Shown here in pieces: positions 47,331 through 61,200 of a DNA stretch of 64,000 nt. Position 1 is the stretch's first letter; the number at the start of each line of letters is the position of its first letter. Below the pieces are notes generated by a model that ran no database searches, was not told the origin of the DNA, and saw only the letters and a program-made list of their open reading frames with translations. A program made the position numbers and the translations under genes. Source of the stretch: Gymnorhina tibicen (Eukaryota; Chordata; Aves; Passeriformes; Artamidae); NCBI GenBank assembly GCA_013399875.1, contig VXAZ01009370.1, positions 1,887,421 to 1,951,420 on the forward strand, in the 5' to 3' direction.

Positions 47331-50184
47331 TGACACAGAGCCCTCAGGAACACCTGCCAGGAGAGCACTCCCAGCAGAGTAGGCAGCTGGGTTCAGGCAT
47401 CTCTCGGAGCCAAGGCTGGAGATTTTGCTGACTGAGATGGGACATTCACCTGCTGCATTTTCGGGACCCCACCCCACCACACCGCCACTTACGGGGATGG
47501 TCGAGTGCTCCTTGTCCCAGAAAACAGCACAACCACTGGGATGCTGCCACAGCAGCTACAGGCAGCACAGCAGGGCTGAACAGCCCTGGGAGAAGCAGAG
47601 CCTCCCCCTCCTGGGTGAAGACACAGAACCAGCCCTACATGGAAATTGTGGAAATGATGAGGACCAGCGCCAGCTCATGAAACCCAAGGACTCCCAGCCA
47701 CTTTTACCTCCTCTCGTTTCTCTGCCTCTACCTTGTTTTGGTGTAACCACATCACTCAGTGTTGCTCGCACAATATTTTTGTTTAATAACTACAATTCAA
47801 AAAAAATTTTGCTAATAGCTGTCAGCTTAGAAAAACATAATTTTTACTTCAATAAGGGACAAGAAATACAGGAACATTTCCACTGGTAAGAAAAACATCC
47901 TCCGAAACAAAACCAAAATATCTTATAAAAAATGTTTCAGGATTTCTGACCTACATTCTGGTTTTACTGTGCTTAGCTATAAACGAAGTCTGCCTGTAAA
48001 TTTTGCTGCTTTAATGATTCATGACTACAGAATGTGTCTTGAATGTAGAGGACAGAAAAGGATTAGTGATGAAAAGGAAAATACACATAACATTTTTCAG
48101 TGTCTTAAGTTTTAATCACTAGGAAACAAAAAATAAATGAGCTATGGGCATTGTATAATTGCAATAAATTTTGAGAAATGAGTAGTGTCCACAGAAACCC
48201 AATTAAGTTTAATAATTTTGTGCATCAGAGACTGGGAGAATGGGGGAGGGGGAGAAATCTAACAAGTTACTGAATATAAAGTTTTCAACAGCAGAAAACA
48301 ATGCTTAAATTAATATGACACATGGTGGTACTTCTGGCTGCCTTTCTAATTGATTCTTCTTGTTAAATCAAGAGGAACTTGTGCACAATAAGCAGATTGC
48401 TGAGAGGCTCTCCCCTGCACACAGATAAGAGTTACCTAGCACAGAGTGGCTTATTCATAAAAGAAGAGTCTCTTTTTTAATTTAGTGGGGCTTTGCTCAG
48501 GGGTTTTCTAGCTTAAGGCCCAATGTAACAGCAAGCAAAGACCAAGGAATCCAGGAACACTCCAAAGCCCAGCCACCAAAAATTTAACCACTGTTTGGCT
48601 CATATCCATTACTTTTCCTCCAAAAGAAATGTGGAGCAAATGCTCAGGATGCAAGAGAAGAAGGAAGCCAGGCACTTTTCTCTATTTGCTGATTAATTCT
48701 TATATACATTATAGTAAGTATCAATCTGACAAAAAGAGTGGCCTATATTAATGAATTATCCAAGCCAAGGAATGCTTGAAATACCCATTGCCAAGTATGA
48801 AGCATTTGATTTCATTAAATTGCACGTCAGAGCACTGATTTTCAAATAAATTCTGAACTGCAAACCCAACTAAGAGAACATAAGAGGAGCCCAGATGCAT
48901 AAAACAATATAGAGATAAAAAAGGAACTTCTGACCTCGGTTCTACAAAGTCTGTCTTTGGTGTTAAAATGAATGCATCCAACTGGACAATTCTTTTAGCT
49001 GGTCTCCAAGCTCTTCAAAGTTTATTTTTTTGTTGTTATTTTTAAAAGTGAATTTCTTATCTTTTGGAGTTTCAGTGATGATAAACAAAAGCAGAGTGCA
49101 ACAATTCAGAGGTGTCAAGAGCACACCTGGAGCATCGCTCCGAGACAAACTGTCCTGTTTAACCCAGCGAGGCGTCCAACGATGATGAATTATATGTCAG
49201 CACCTATGATCAATTCATTGCTTGTGCAGCAAACGGGGGGAAACTCAGCTATCATGAGACCAGAACCGGCAGTCAGGAAATCCTGCCAAGTTTTATCATT
49301 CTGTCTGCCCCAACTGCTGGCTCCAGTAACACAGATTGACGCTGAATGCAAAGGGGAAGATCATCTGCTGTAACGTTGGTTGGGAGCAGAACGCTGACGT
49401 TTCATCTCACCTTGGGCAGGTTCAGGAGCTTGGCAGAGCTCAAGGATGTGGCAGGTTCACAGGAAAGAGCCTTGCTTGTGGGCACAGAAAAAGGGGATTT
49501 TGAACACCCGTAGCGTCCAGCAGGTGCTGCATCTCATTTCAGCAACCCTGGCAGAAATTCTTCATGTAGGGGGAATAAACTTTGAAAAAGATTGTATATT
49601 AGGAGGTTTACATAATTTCAGTTAATTAAAAATAATATTTTTGAAAGACTGTAGGGTTTTCTTCCCGTGTGGGAGGGTCCAGAACTGAGAAGAAAGAAGA
49701 GTGTCTTGTCAGTTTAGGGCACTAACAATGGGAAGAAGAGGGAAGAGAAACCAATTTCTTCAGGGTAAAACATGGATTGGGATTTTTCTCAGCTAAAATT
49801 AGAGACATTAACATAACTACTCCGTTCTTTACTTTTTGGTCTGTGTTAATTGTTTGGCAAGGGTAGACCAACTTCGGTTTCAAAAGCACAAAAGGGGAGT
49901 TTCCCCATTTTCAGCAAACTCTCCACTTCCTATTGTTGTTCAGTGCTGCATTCTAATTTTGAAAGTTACGGTATCTTAACCATTTTTCACTTCACCTTTT
50001 ATTTTACAGCTCTTGTTACGTGTTAAGGAAAATGTTCCTTTCACTGAAGTGGCAGCAATACCAGCACCTCCTGAAACTTCAGGATGAGAATTCTCACCTG
50101 ACCACTCAAAACAAATGAGATGTGCCTTGCAGGATTCACCCATTTTATTCCAGGAGAAGAAAAAGTGTGCACTGGGAGACAGAA
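47331..50184. other. Non-coding stretch, no gene supported
   Basis: 47331-47720 is GC-richer with several overlapping frames of no recognisable content. 47800-48420 is AT-rich and repeat-free. A minus frame ending at 48963 has an acceptor-like start but no usable donor. Nothing is assigned. Confidence 0.42.
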
Positions 50185-50189
50185 ATGAG

Positions 50190-50250
50190 AAATGCCAAGT
50201 GACCTTGGGCAAGTCACTTCACTTCTTTGTTTCTCCTTGCTGCTATTTTC
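50190..50250 (+). mobile_element. MIR-type core-SINE remnant
   Basis: GTGACCTTGGGCAAGTCACT (50199-50218) followed by TCACTTCTTTGTTTCTCC matches the conserved core of MIR elements, in which TGTGACCTTGGGCAAGTCAC leads into TTAACCTCTCTGTGCCTCAG. The preceding ACTGGGAGAC also fits the upstream part. MIR copies in bird genomes are ancient and rare, so this one has probably stayed since the amniote ancestor. Confidence 0.65.
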
Positions 50251-51794
50251 CCCGCTACCTTTGCTCTGCCTTACCCAATTAAAGACGTGAAACGAGAGTG
50301 CTCTTCACTTTGCAGCACATCTCACCAAAAAGGTGCTGACCTCACTCAGCTACAGCAGTAATAACTTATAACCATGACAACAATTTACAAGTGATGCCCT
50401 GCATTTCTAATGTTCCGGCTAGGAAAGGTTTCAATTACTTATTAAAGCGCATGTGTAAGTTCTCCTTTACAACGGGAAGCTGCTCTTACCTCTTGTCAGC
50501 TTTAATAGAACTTAAAAGCTTTGATTTTCACCCTGATGATTTCTCCTGGAAGGCTGTTGCAGAAGTCTACTGCTCCGCTGGTCTGAGAAAAACTCCTCTA
50601 ATTACAAACCCAAATGCACACTTGGACAACTCTCACCCTTCACTCTTAGGCCAGCAAGGTCTTCTCCTCTAGTGTTCATGTGCTTTATTTAGAAACAAAC
50701 CACAGCTCTTCCAGGCTTGTATTTTGCTCAGTGAAAGTGGCCAAGCTCTCCTCTGAGTTGCGTGTTAAGCCTGCATGAGGACCTCTGCTTGGAGCTCTAA
50801 TCCGTCTCCCATGGAATCATTATAACCTAGTTCTGGACTTAAGCTCCTGTTGAACCAGGTTAAAAACCTTTCGGTGTGCTTTGGACAGAGCGGGAGGGTG
50901 ACCAGTCCCAGGCCTTCGCTCACTCCTCCCCGAAACAGAATAGAGGGAACTGTGTCCTTGCTCCTGAAATCCATTGCTCAGTGCTGCCCTTGCCTGTCAG
51001 TACTCAGCGCCCATCCCAGGAAGGGAGTAGAGGGAATGAGCCCCCCTTTCAGGATTTGCTCTCCTCCTTCCATCTTGGGATTGTCTGTATTTATCTATAA
51101 CTACATTTAACTGGGCCTGGGGTACAAGATTTGGCACAAGAAAAGCCCAAAGAGACAAGAAACAAAACAGAAGAAAATACTGTAACATGTTACATATTTG
51201 TAGTAGGAAGGATGACTTTCAAATGTCCATTGGCAGGAAGTGCATAATAAGATCTTTTCTTTCTCTGCCCTTTCTATTGACAGCATATCACTTTCCAACA
51301 TCATAATTTCGCTGGGTGAAAATGTGTGCCCTCTTTAACAGAGATAAGTCATTTGCCATACATAGGCCTTGCTAATTTAGGATTAATGTTGCTGAAGTAA
51401 TTAAAGTGACCTCAGGCAAAACACAGGACTGTTGCTGTGCACTGAAGTCCTGCTGGTTATCTGCAGGGCCAACTTCAGTCCAGTGGTATTAACAGCTGGC
51501 TTGGCTTTAGCCTTGCAGCTTCAGAGGTCTCCAAAACTCACTTTATAATAAAGGTCTTCTGCTAGACCTTCCAAAGACAAATGAATGTCACTCGGTGGTT
51601 TGAGCAGTTAACTGAGAACTGTCAACTCTCCAGTAAGGCTCGAAGAGTCAAAGACCACAGACAGAAGCCAAGGATGCAAAAATCATGCTGTGTTCCCCTC
51701 TGATTTCAACAGACACCAAAAAAACGTGGACTGAAATGGGCCAGTGGACAGAGGTGGCACTTAAACTGCTGTAAGTATTGCCACATGCACTAAC

Positions 51795-51905
51795 TTGGAA
51801 TTTGGTGTGAACTCCTTTATCTCCAAACAGAAGCTCAAAATAACTCTCCACTATATTGCAGAACAGCACTTTTAGTATGACAGAGAATTGTTTAGCAAGC
51901 AACTG
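51795..51905 (-). CDS. Candidate exon, unknown protein
   Basis: Minus strand: acceptor AAATTATTAATCTGGCAG, 111 bp, donor TCCAA/GTTAGT. One frame gives 37 codons (peptide includes QLLAKQFSVILKVLFCNIVE), phase 0 on both sides, directly compatible with 52219-52383. The acceptor tract is only moderately pyrimidine-rich. No family recognised. Confidence 0.25.
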
Positions 51906-52218
51906 CTGCCAGATTAATAATTTATCAGGTACAAACTATGGTTAAATTTGTCTGATTTCTCCAGCAAGAAAAAATCTGCTGGGAAATTTACATAAAAAGA
52001 AACTTCATAGGAAACCAAATGCTCTCGCATAGGCAAGGATATAAAATACAAAAGGTTGTTTTGTTCAATAACACTTTGGGTTGGTGGTAATTTAAAATGC
52101 TTTTCATGCACACAGCCAAAGATCAAAGCACTAATGGTGACAATTACAGAGCACAAATTGAGAGCACCATAGCAATCGGTTGCTGAGGCTGGAAAGTTTG
52201 CTGTAAAATAGTGCTCAC

Positions 52219-52383
52219 ACCGATAAAGCCCTGCTGATTTTCATATTGCAAAATAGTCTGACCTCCCAAGCCACAATCCATGATTACTGCATCTTCCCCT
52301 AGGAACAGGATGACTGTTTCAAAGAAATTCCCTCTTGAAGATACAAACACCAGCTTTGTCCACTTTTGCAGCTGACTCAAAAT
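52219..52383 (-). CDS. Candidate exon, unknown protein
   Basis: Minus strand: acceptor TTTAATTGAATAG, 165 bp open in phase 0 (peptide includes WTKLVFVSSRGNFFETVILF), strong donor ATCGGT/GTGAGC. The frame continues past the donor to a TAA near 52144, so readthrough cannot be excluded. It joins 51795-51905 in frame. The pattern of alternating hydrophobic residues could be beta-strand, but this is only impression. Confidence 0.25.
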
Positions 52384-55139
52384 CTATTCAATTAAATAGT
52401 TCCTTTATTTGCATACGGTTTGCAAGGACTTTGTTGAAAAACCTCTCGCCGTGTAAGTGTCATCTGCTTTTCTCCTGTTCATTAAATCTGCATTATTCAC
52501 TGCATACAGCACCTTTTGTTCACCCTTCTTGATATCAACAAAGCTAAAGAGGCACAGACTGGCCCCAAAAGGAGGCCAGATTATTATAAATTTCAAAGCA
52601 GGGGTATTTCAAAGACTATTGCCTAGGGTCACTTCTGATACAAATTCCAGACATTCACATTGAATTTTGTAAGACACTGCTATTCAGTCAGAGTGAAGTT
52701 CAAAAGCAGCATCCCTTTATGTGATATGTAGGCTATTTCTGATACAGAAGTCATTACTAAAAGAAATGCACCCAGCAATGTGCTACAGAACAAGAACCAC
52801 GATTGTACAGGGTTTGCAATTAAAAGAGAAAGGGAGTTTAATCTTTCCCAGCAGTTGCCTGTGCAGATGCACTGAAATAGGTATCTAGAGTTGTGGGATA
52901 CTGAGTGCCCAGCAGCTGACTGGCTGTAGAAATGGAGGTGGAACCAAAATAAATCCTACCTGCACAGAGCTCACTGCTCTGAAGGCTGACATTTGTGAAA
53001 AGCACAAGTTTGAGTGTACACATTGCAGCATCCATCAAAGCAGTGCTGCTGAAGCAGAGAGACCTTCCCCACACGGGCACACACCCCCCCTCCCCACGAT
53101 CCAGAGACCCTGCCCGTGGCACTGACCCAGGGGCCAGAGCAGGACAAAACCACCTTGCACCAGGGAGCCCTTTCTGATCGCTCTGTGAAATTCTCTGGGC
53201 AGGTTTTGTGGCCATCCATTGCTCTGCACTACAATCCACTCTCTCCTTAAGCTGTAACAATCATTCCTGCTCCCCTTCAAATTCTTTATTAACACAGACA
53301 TAACCAAACTGCTGAAACGCAGAGACACACTCTTCTTTCTCACTTGCAGATTCCCCTGAAGTATCTGGCTAAAATTGCTGCCCACAGAGAAAGCCTCACT
53401 TGCTTTTCTCTCTTGTTTTTTCCCCTCCGCCATCTGACTTTAACACACCAGTCATGTAACAATGCCTGGGGCACCATCCCTGACTCCAGGAGTCTCCAGG
53501 CAATCTGCAGCCTCTGTGGTTGTGTTGCAGGTGAGAGATGAGCAATAACAAAGGAACATTATGGCGTGGAACCTGTGGGGTTTTGTGAAGAGATCAAGTA
53601 AATAACTTTCACCGGGAGCTTTAGAAGGAAAAAACCCTCCCCACTAAGCTTCGTCTCATCAGATTTCAGGCTTGAATAAAAGGTTCACAGTGAACCAAAG
53701 CTTCCTCAAAGCTCATCTGGGTCTGCAGTTCTGCTAAGTCATAACTCAGACAAGACTCACCGAGAGCCCAAACGTATTTGGGAATGTTTGGACCCACTTT
53801 CACAGGACCCTGAGCTGACAGATGAGTTTATGTCTGAATTTTGGTGAAACTGAGATTAGTACGGTCCGAACTGCTCAAAGGTGGGAGTGAAATTACTTGA
53901 TATGTGGAGGTGCACATCATTGTCACAGCTACAGAGCTGTAAAGCCTGAAAGGTGGATATTGCTGGTAACGTGAGGCTGAATTGCTTGCCATGACTGTTT
54001 TTCATATTTTCCTGCTAAGTAATTTTTTCTTCAATCTTTATTGCAGTGTCACATAAGAGATCACAGATCAAGATTCTAATTTTTTAGGCACTGCAAAAGC
54101 ATCAGTGTGAGTCCCTGTCTCACATAATCTTGAATTTGAACGTGATAAGAACAGGGTATCTTTTAGAATAAATGATGCTGAACAAGCAGGCATTTCAATA
54201 ACTCCATTAGGTCAGAAACTGCTACTGCAAACCTGTTCAGCATGGATCAGGGTCTTCTATATGAAGGTGTTTGGGGTTTTTCAATTTGCAGTGGAAAACA
54301 TTCAGAGTAAGCAGATATCTTGGTGTTCTTTGCTCTTTTACCTTACAGAGCTTTGTCACACATTCTTATGATTTGCTCAGTGCAAAAGGAGTCTTTAAAA
54401 AATGTGTATATGTAGAATTAATTTTGCAAATAAGTTGCTGAAGGTTAGGAGGTTTTATCCCCGCTTTTGCTTCTCTGCTTTATGACTTTTAAGGAGTCTG
54501 AAGTCAAACTTCAACATATAATATTGTCTGGTGAATACTGCCTCATCTTTCACAAGATGAGCACGCTGACAACAAAATAACTTCCCTTGACAGAAATAGG
54601 TGTGCAACAAATCCCTAGAAATCATACTGCAAATATATCCCTAAGAATCCTTCAGACTTCCTAAAGTAGAGTGGAAACTAGAGATACGCTTAAAATCCCA
54701 AAAGTAATGTGTATTGTCAGCAAACAGGCTAAACTGCTGCTTCATGGGCAATGCAGGTAAAATACCCTTAAAATGACTGCACCCGCAGCAGAAAAAGTAG
54801 CAATTTTTATGGCATATATCACACCACATCAAAACAGGTCAGATGATGCGTTTTGTGGGGTCGTTTCACACCTGACCCTACAAAATCACGTGTCAAATGG
54901 CGGATAAGACCATTTCTGGGGAAGCAGCATGCTCCAGGTAAAGCCAGGATTAAAGTGAAGGGCCGATTCCACACAGCAAGAAATACGTGACAGGACCGGG
55001 TACCTTCTTCACGCCTCAGTCAAGCACACCACTATCTTGAGAAATGGTAAAAAAAAATTGATACAAAATAACAGGAGCAATCAGAAGAGTCATCAAAACA
55101 GAAAGTGCCTGTCTTTCTACCTCAGTTCGACTCAACAAC

Positions 55140-55243
55140 CTCAAACCAAAGAACATTTCGTCTAAATATTGCTAAATCGCTGTAGATGGTAGCTGTAGAT
55201 CTAGAACAGCCTATGGCTGGTCCCCTTACACTAAAGGTGAACT
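55140..55243 (-). CDS. Candidate exon with very good acceptor, unknown protein
   Basis: Minus strand: acceptor CCTGTCCTAGTCCTGTTGCAG, 104 bp, donor TTTGAG/GTTGTT. The open frame (peptide includes CSRSTATIYSDLAIFRRNVL) enters in phase 1 and leaves in phase 0. A segment at about 54669-54747 (acceptor TGCCCATGAAG, peptide QQFSLFADNTHYFWDFK) would continue it in frame. No homologue recognised. Confidence 0.25.
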
Positions 55244-58200
55244 CTGCAACAGGACTAGGACAGGGTTTGTAGGAATGTGGTCCATTTTCATTAGACAAAT
55301 ATAGTTTGCAGAAAATGTGCAAGTTTCAGGCTATGAGCCTTCGTCAGTGATTCAGAACTCTGTCCAACTTTTACTCCCTTTTAGGCCCTAGAGCGTCGGG
55401 CCTTCCAAAGTACACTTCTGATTGAGTCAGAAAAGTCCAGAGGCACACAAAACCCTTAAATTTAAAGGGGTGAACAAGAAATTGTGGTCTTTCCTTCAGG
55501 TGATATCCTAACAACAAACACCTGGGCTGCTTTAACTGCCAAAGCCATGCAAATTAAATTATTGTTCTAAAAATTATCATCTCCCTCCATTTCAGTACAC
55601 GAGGGCAATATCCACTTCTGATTCTGTGAACCAGCAGCTAATTATCTCCGTGCAAGTGGAAACAACAAACTCTTTTAGCTGGACAAAACTGTGTTTTCAT
55701 CGAAGGGAGCACGAGCATAAACCTAACACCTGAGAAAAGCAAATTCAACCTAAGGAAACGCTGAAGGAACGAGGACTGAGGTTTAATTCAGTGCTCCTCA
55801 CTCAGCCAGTGCAATACACTCTGTCACCTTCCACTCTACCATGATGGTGCAGCCGAGATGAAGCTCCATCTTACCAGCAGTTACCTGTTACAGGGTCAAA
55901 CCACCTGGAACTTCGTGCTCTTTCCCATCCTTAAGGTACCACATTCTAAGACCAGATTTTTGACATGAGTAATAGACCTGCACGGGCACTGAGAGGCTGA
56001 ATTCCCTCCTTCACATCATTTCCACGGGTCAGCAGCTGAGGAGGAGGGGTTGACAGGGGCAGGAGAAAGGCACACCCTGGGTTATATATATATATATCCT
56101 TTCACTGCGTGTGAAGGGGCACATCCACATTTGGGGCTGTGACAGGACATTTATCATCCTGCTCCTTCTCCTGGAGAGAAAGGAGAGCAAATAGCTGCCA
56201 CTAAAAGGAGTATCTTAGAGCTGGAGGAGCTGCTCCTCAAGGGGAGGATGATGTTTCCTCTTGCCCCAAGGTATGATCTAACTCACAGTGTTCACTCCAG
56301 CACTATTTACCTCCCAGAACGACACAGCTGATTCTTGCCCGGGTCTGCAGAAAACCACACCCCACACCCCCAGTGCCTCACAACACCAACCTCAGCCACA
56401 GCATCAGCCGTGGGATGCTGGTAAATGCCGTGCTGGTTATCAAATCCGAGTAAGCAAAAACAAATTAATCATATCTAATACTCACTCACAGCACCCTGAG
56501 ACAGCAGTGACTTGTGCGTTGGACAGATGCGTTTGTTTCCCCAAAGGACACAGTAACCCAGGACAGTTATTGAAAACACAGAAGAGCCAATTACTTTTTT
56601 ATTATTTTCTGTACTGAGGCCTTTCCCATTGTTCTGCCAGGTCCGTTTCATCTGAATGCACATGGAAACAGAAAATACTTACCTGCTTCTCAATGCCAAG
56701 GTGAATTTAATCAGAAAACTAATTGCTTTCATTTTTTCTGCTATAAACTCTTCAATTTGCTGTAGAAATTACCTAGGTGAAAATTTTCTGTGAGCAATGA
56801 AGTCCAAAAGGAAATGGTCTGTGTTGTTTCTTGGGAGAAAATTGCCTTTAGAAAAATCCTATTTCTTTACTAGAGTATCAAGGAGAGAGGTGGGGGAAGA
56901 AAGAGATGTATAGCTTTTGAGACTGATCATTAGGATGAATGAGACAAAAAGCGAAGGCTATAAAATACCTCCATAGTCTATCACTGCTTCTTACCCAATA
57001 ATTGCACCAGTAACTGCCATCTTCACTAAATTTTCGTGTAGATTCTTTCCCTGCCAAACTTGGCCCCAAAAGAACAGATGTATAATATCTAGTTCTCTAT
57101 ACACAGGTCTTAAATTGCTGGCAGCTGCAAGAAACATGAATTACAACCAAAATGCAATATTAAATTATTTCCGAACACATTAGCAGCCCATAGAACAGTC
57201 CTCATCTAACAAATGAGCAAGAATTGCTGAAAACAAGAATGTGGAGCGAAATACTTACCTTTTTCAACCCTAGAGTTAAACACTCGATACTCCATGCTGC
57301 TTTTGTCTGGGGTCTACAGAGCAGCATTCAAACATATGATTTTCACGGTTTATCATTTCCTTGAGGTATTTTTTTTTTCCCTAGAACGTTTTGTTACGTA
57401 CCACGTGGAAGATGGTGATGGTTAAACTGCATGTTAAGGAAACCCACAGAGCTCATGGAGCCCATCGACACACGGCTCTGACAGGGTTAGGAGCCCCAGC
57501 TCTCACATCAGCACCTCCTCTGGACACGGAATAACAGGTCCCACAGCGCATCAAAGATCCAGGAGGGCTGCTCACACCACTTACACTGACATTTCATAGA
57601 ACAACCAGCGCTGGATTTCACCCACAGAAGGCACTGTTAAACCCCCAGACTCACATTCACTTTCCAGCACGAGGATTCCCATCACCTTCTACAGCAGCAC
57701 GCTCTAATGGTTAATCACTGGCTGCTAAATGAAACCTGCATCTTGTTTGTAATAAATCTGGACTCAACACTAGAGTGAAAGGGTAATGGGAGAGAGTGCC
57801 AAAATACTTGTGAGGAAAGCAAACAAGCCAAAGGCAATCTGGCTGCTTTGGCAGAATCTGTTTTCCTTATATAAAACCAGAAAATTAGAGGTAATTCGGC
57901 TGCTGAGTTATCTAATTGCAGCAGCAAGATGAGGACAGTTCTCTAACTTCTGTTGTAACAGATCTAAGTGGCCGTGCTGTTCAAGGAGGAAGGAAAATGT
58001 GAATTGAGTACGGTCCAGGAATTCAAGTGCAGGAATAAGAAGAACCGAGCGCCGATTTAGTGCAAGCCCCAACCTAATGAAAAGGGAGATAATTGGAGGT
58101 AATGAGAGCCTGGCAATGGTAAGAACAGAAGGTTACCAAGGCACATAAAAGCACTTCCTGTGCACTCTGTTAAATGTGGGTTCCAGAGTGCTCAAAAACA

Positions 58201-61200
58201 CCGAGAGCAGCAAGGTACATCAGAGCCCTGGTGCCCAAAGAGCTCCTGGATCTGTGAGTCAAACTCACTGACTGCCACTCACAGATCTCCAGCAGCTCCA
58301 GCTGACTTGCAGAAAAAACAAAAACGAAAACAGCAACAGTAATTGTTAATAGACTGAAGGAGGACTATTTTTGGTATCAGTAATCCCCAGGGACCACCTG
58401 CCCACACGCTGTCAGCTGACAACGTTCCCTCACCTCTGCAGAAGCAGAATAGCAGAATACCCTGTAGGGAGAAGAGGAAAAACAATGGGAATGAATAAAT
58501 AAACAAACAGAAGGGAAAGTTGATAAAACACATCAAGGGGGGAAAGCACATGCAACAGACATGGGAGAGAAAACATGAACGGGGGAAGAACTAATGCAGA
58601 AACATTCTGCAGCACAGAGAATGCAAAATCTGCCAGAAAGAAGCAATGGTGCAAAAGCAAGAAAACCAAGAGCTGTAAAGGATACTAAAGTGGAGGAACT
58701 GTTAAAGCCAAAGCAGAGCTGTTAAATGAGCGTCTACCTTCATCCTTGCACAGAGGGTGTAGGATCCTTGCTGACCAAGCTGTGAGCAGCAAAGGGTTTC
58801 AGGACCCTTGAAATAGTTTCAAGGATAAAGCCTGCTATAGTCCTTAAAGAAGTGGAATTACCCATCCAGTTTGTTGACAGCAGAAATTGAGCTCTCTTAA
58901 CAGTGAGAAGGGCTTCAAAATAATCATGGGACCACCTGGAAAATCAAAGAGCTGGTTTTGTTACCAAAATAGAGACCTCACTGCCACCTCATCTGAAGAA
59001 ATTACTGTGAATGGCAGGCTGGAAGCTCACATATAAAGATATATTTTAGTTACAAAGGCCTTATACATACCCCAAATTCGAGGATCTCTCAGAAAGCTAC
59101 TCTCAGAAATGGCCTCATTATGCCACTGGCAAACAGGAGCACAAAAGGAGAGAGACTATCCAGAGCCTAAAACTTAAGTAGGTGCAAAAGATAGCAGGCA
59201 TTCAGAGAATAGATGGAGGGAAATGACAGGACTGGGAGCACAATTTACTGCTTGAGTCCCTGTGAAGCTAGCACAAAGACCGTTCATTTATTTCAATGGA
59301 CTTTGGATCAGGCCCCTCACTTCTGAAGAGCTTTGAAGTTGAAAAATGTTAGATGAGCACTCAAAATTCTTATCAACAGAAGAATGCTGCTAAAGAGATG
59401 TCTATGAGTGCCTTTTTTAACTTGCTTGAAAAGGTCAGAACATTGAGAAGAATGTTGGCACATAGACTGTGATTTAATGGGATTTGAGGGGAACACTTCA
59501 GACACAAAGCGTGGATAACACATGAAATCGGAGATGAACACCTCTTACAAGATTTGTGCACTACAGATTCATCATGGCTATCTAAAAACTGCTCGGAAGG
59601 CAGATGAAGCTAAATCAAGGTGTTTTTCTAACTTCTGAGTGCCCCGAACGTTTGCTACCTTATCATAAATCAGGGTAAAATATTTCGTGTCATTTCTTTG
59701 GCAGCGATGCTGGCTTGGCAAACTTTTGCTCCCTGTATCTGCCCCGGCAGCTCCTTCTCATCCCAACATCAGCCTCACGCCACACAACCAACCTTTTCCC
59801 ACGTGGGGTGGAAGCCGCTGCCTGAGGTTCACAGACATAAATACAAGGAGGGCCTTCAGACACAGAACAACTATTCACCAGATGCATCTGTCTTCCAGGT
59901 TTTATTATTGCTCTGAGGAGTGCTGAGGCTTCCAAGAAGCCTGGGATGTTTGCAAGAGCTGGCGACACGGGCGCGGCGCCTCAGCCAAATCACAGCTCGT
60001 GCTGTAAGCAGAGTGAACAAAATTTAACCTGGGAGAGCTGGGGTTATAACAGACTCCAGCTCAGCACGGAGATCACTTTCCATCCCCACTGCACAAATCT
60101 CAAACACTCAGCAAAGCAAATCGCGAAGGGCAGGAGGCTGAGCAGGCAGGAAGGGTTTGAGACTGAAGCACAGCTCTACGGGCAAATCCAAGCAGTGCTG
60201 CCTGTCAAACCTCGCTCCACGGGTGAGCTGCTGCGGAAGGATGATGTTTACCCCTACACAAAGCTCTGCTGAACGTTCCCATGCGGCACACACTGAGTGA
60301 GAAGTGACAAAAGCGGTGGATAACTTGCACGGCACCTTCCTCGAGGCTGTCTCTGCAGCCTGGAGCTAATTGCACATCCTGCAAATACCTTCGTGGGTTT
60401 AGAACTTTCTGGTTTCCCCTTTTTTTAATAAAAAGAAGTCCATTAGGGCCACAGTCACACTATGTTTTGATTTCAGCTCATTTATCTAAGTTAAATTAGC
60501 TGGTGTGCGGTTGAGTAGGAAACAACATTAACTCCATAAAACACGCAAAATAACTGCAGAATGTGGGATCATAATGGTGGAAAGTTACTGTGGGTCTGAA
60601 ATTTATTGTCACTAAACCAGACTGAAACAGCAACCACCAAACTAAAATCTGTCAGCAAATCACTGCCTAGGTAATTTCCTATTGTTTTATTTACCATGTC
60701 TGAGTGAAATTTACTGTGGTGGCAGTATACATCTATAATCAGCATGTCATATTTACTATACATAAAGCTTTGCAAAAGCAGAATGGTTGCTCTCTTCAGG
60801 CTAAAAAGGAAAAGATGAGGAAAACCAACCTCTTCCTAGAGGTGAGATGTGGTTGGCTGTGAGCCTGACGTTACAGGATGGACATTCTTGATACACAGGA
60901 GAAATTTTAATACATTTATTTTAATACACACTGACATAGAATCCAGAAGGAAAAAGATTTTAAGGGAAAAAAAAAACCTACCAAAAAACCCACAAACAAA
61001 CAAACCCATGAACACCATCCTCTCTCATTAGGCCACAGCAATGGACTCCCACTGTTTACTTCCAGACAGAACTCGGATGAGTCTCAGTGGGCTCAGTGTT
61101 TACAGGGAGAATGGCAAAGTTCAGAAGGTTCCTCATCCCCCACACACCTATAATTATCCTGTTTTCTGCAGTTTGGTCAGGAGAGGGATGAACATCAGTT

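Larger units (their letters stand above)
50251..55139. other. Mostly non-coding stretch with exon-like segments
   Basis: Besides the two candidates listed, exon-like minus-strand segments occur near 52880-53047 (acceptor GGTCTCTCTGCTTCAG; open only in one frame across a GTGCAG/GTAGGA that would make an impossibly short 36-bp intron) and 52444-52543 (acceptor CTGTGCCTCTTTAG). Their phases fit only with selected weak donors. 53040-53180 is GC-rich. No transposon recognised besides the MIR-type remnant just upstream. Confidence 0.35.

Noticed and set aside
52923..52958. 36-bp intron between GTGCAG/GTAGGA and TTTCTACAG
   Set aside because: Both sites are good, but vertebrate introns this short are not spliced, and the 36 bp are open in frame.
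56658..56688. 31-bp intron between a perfect donor and a strong acceptor
   Set aside because: Too short for vertebrate splicing; at most one of the two sites can be real.
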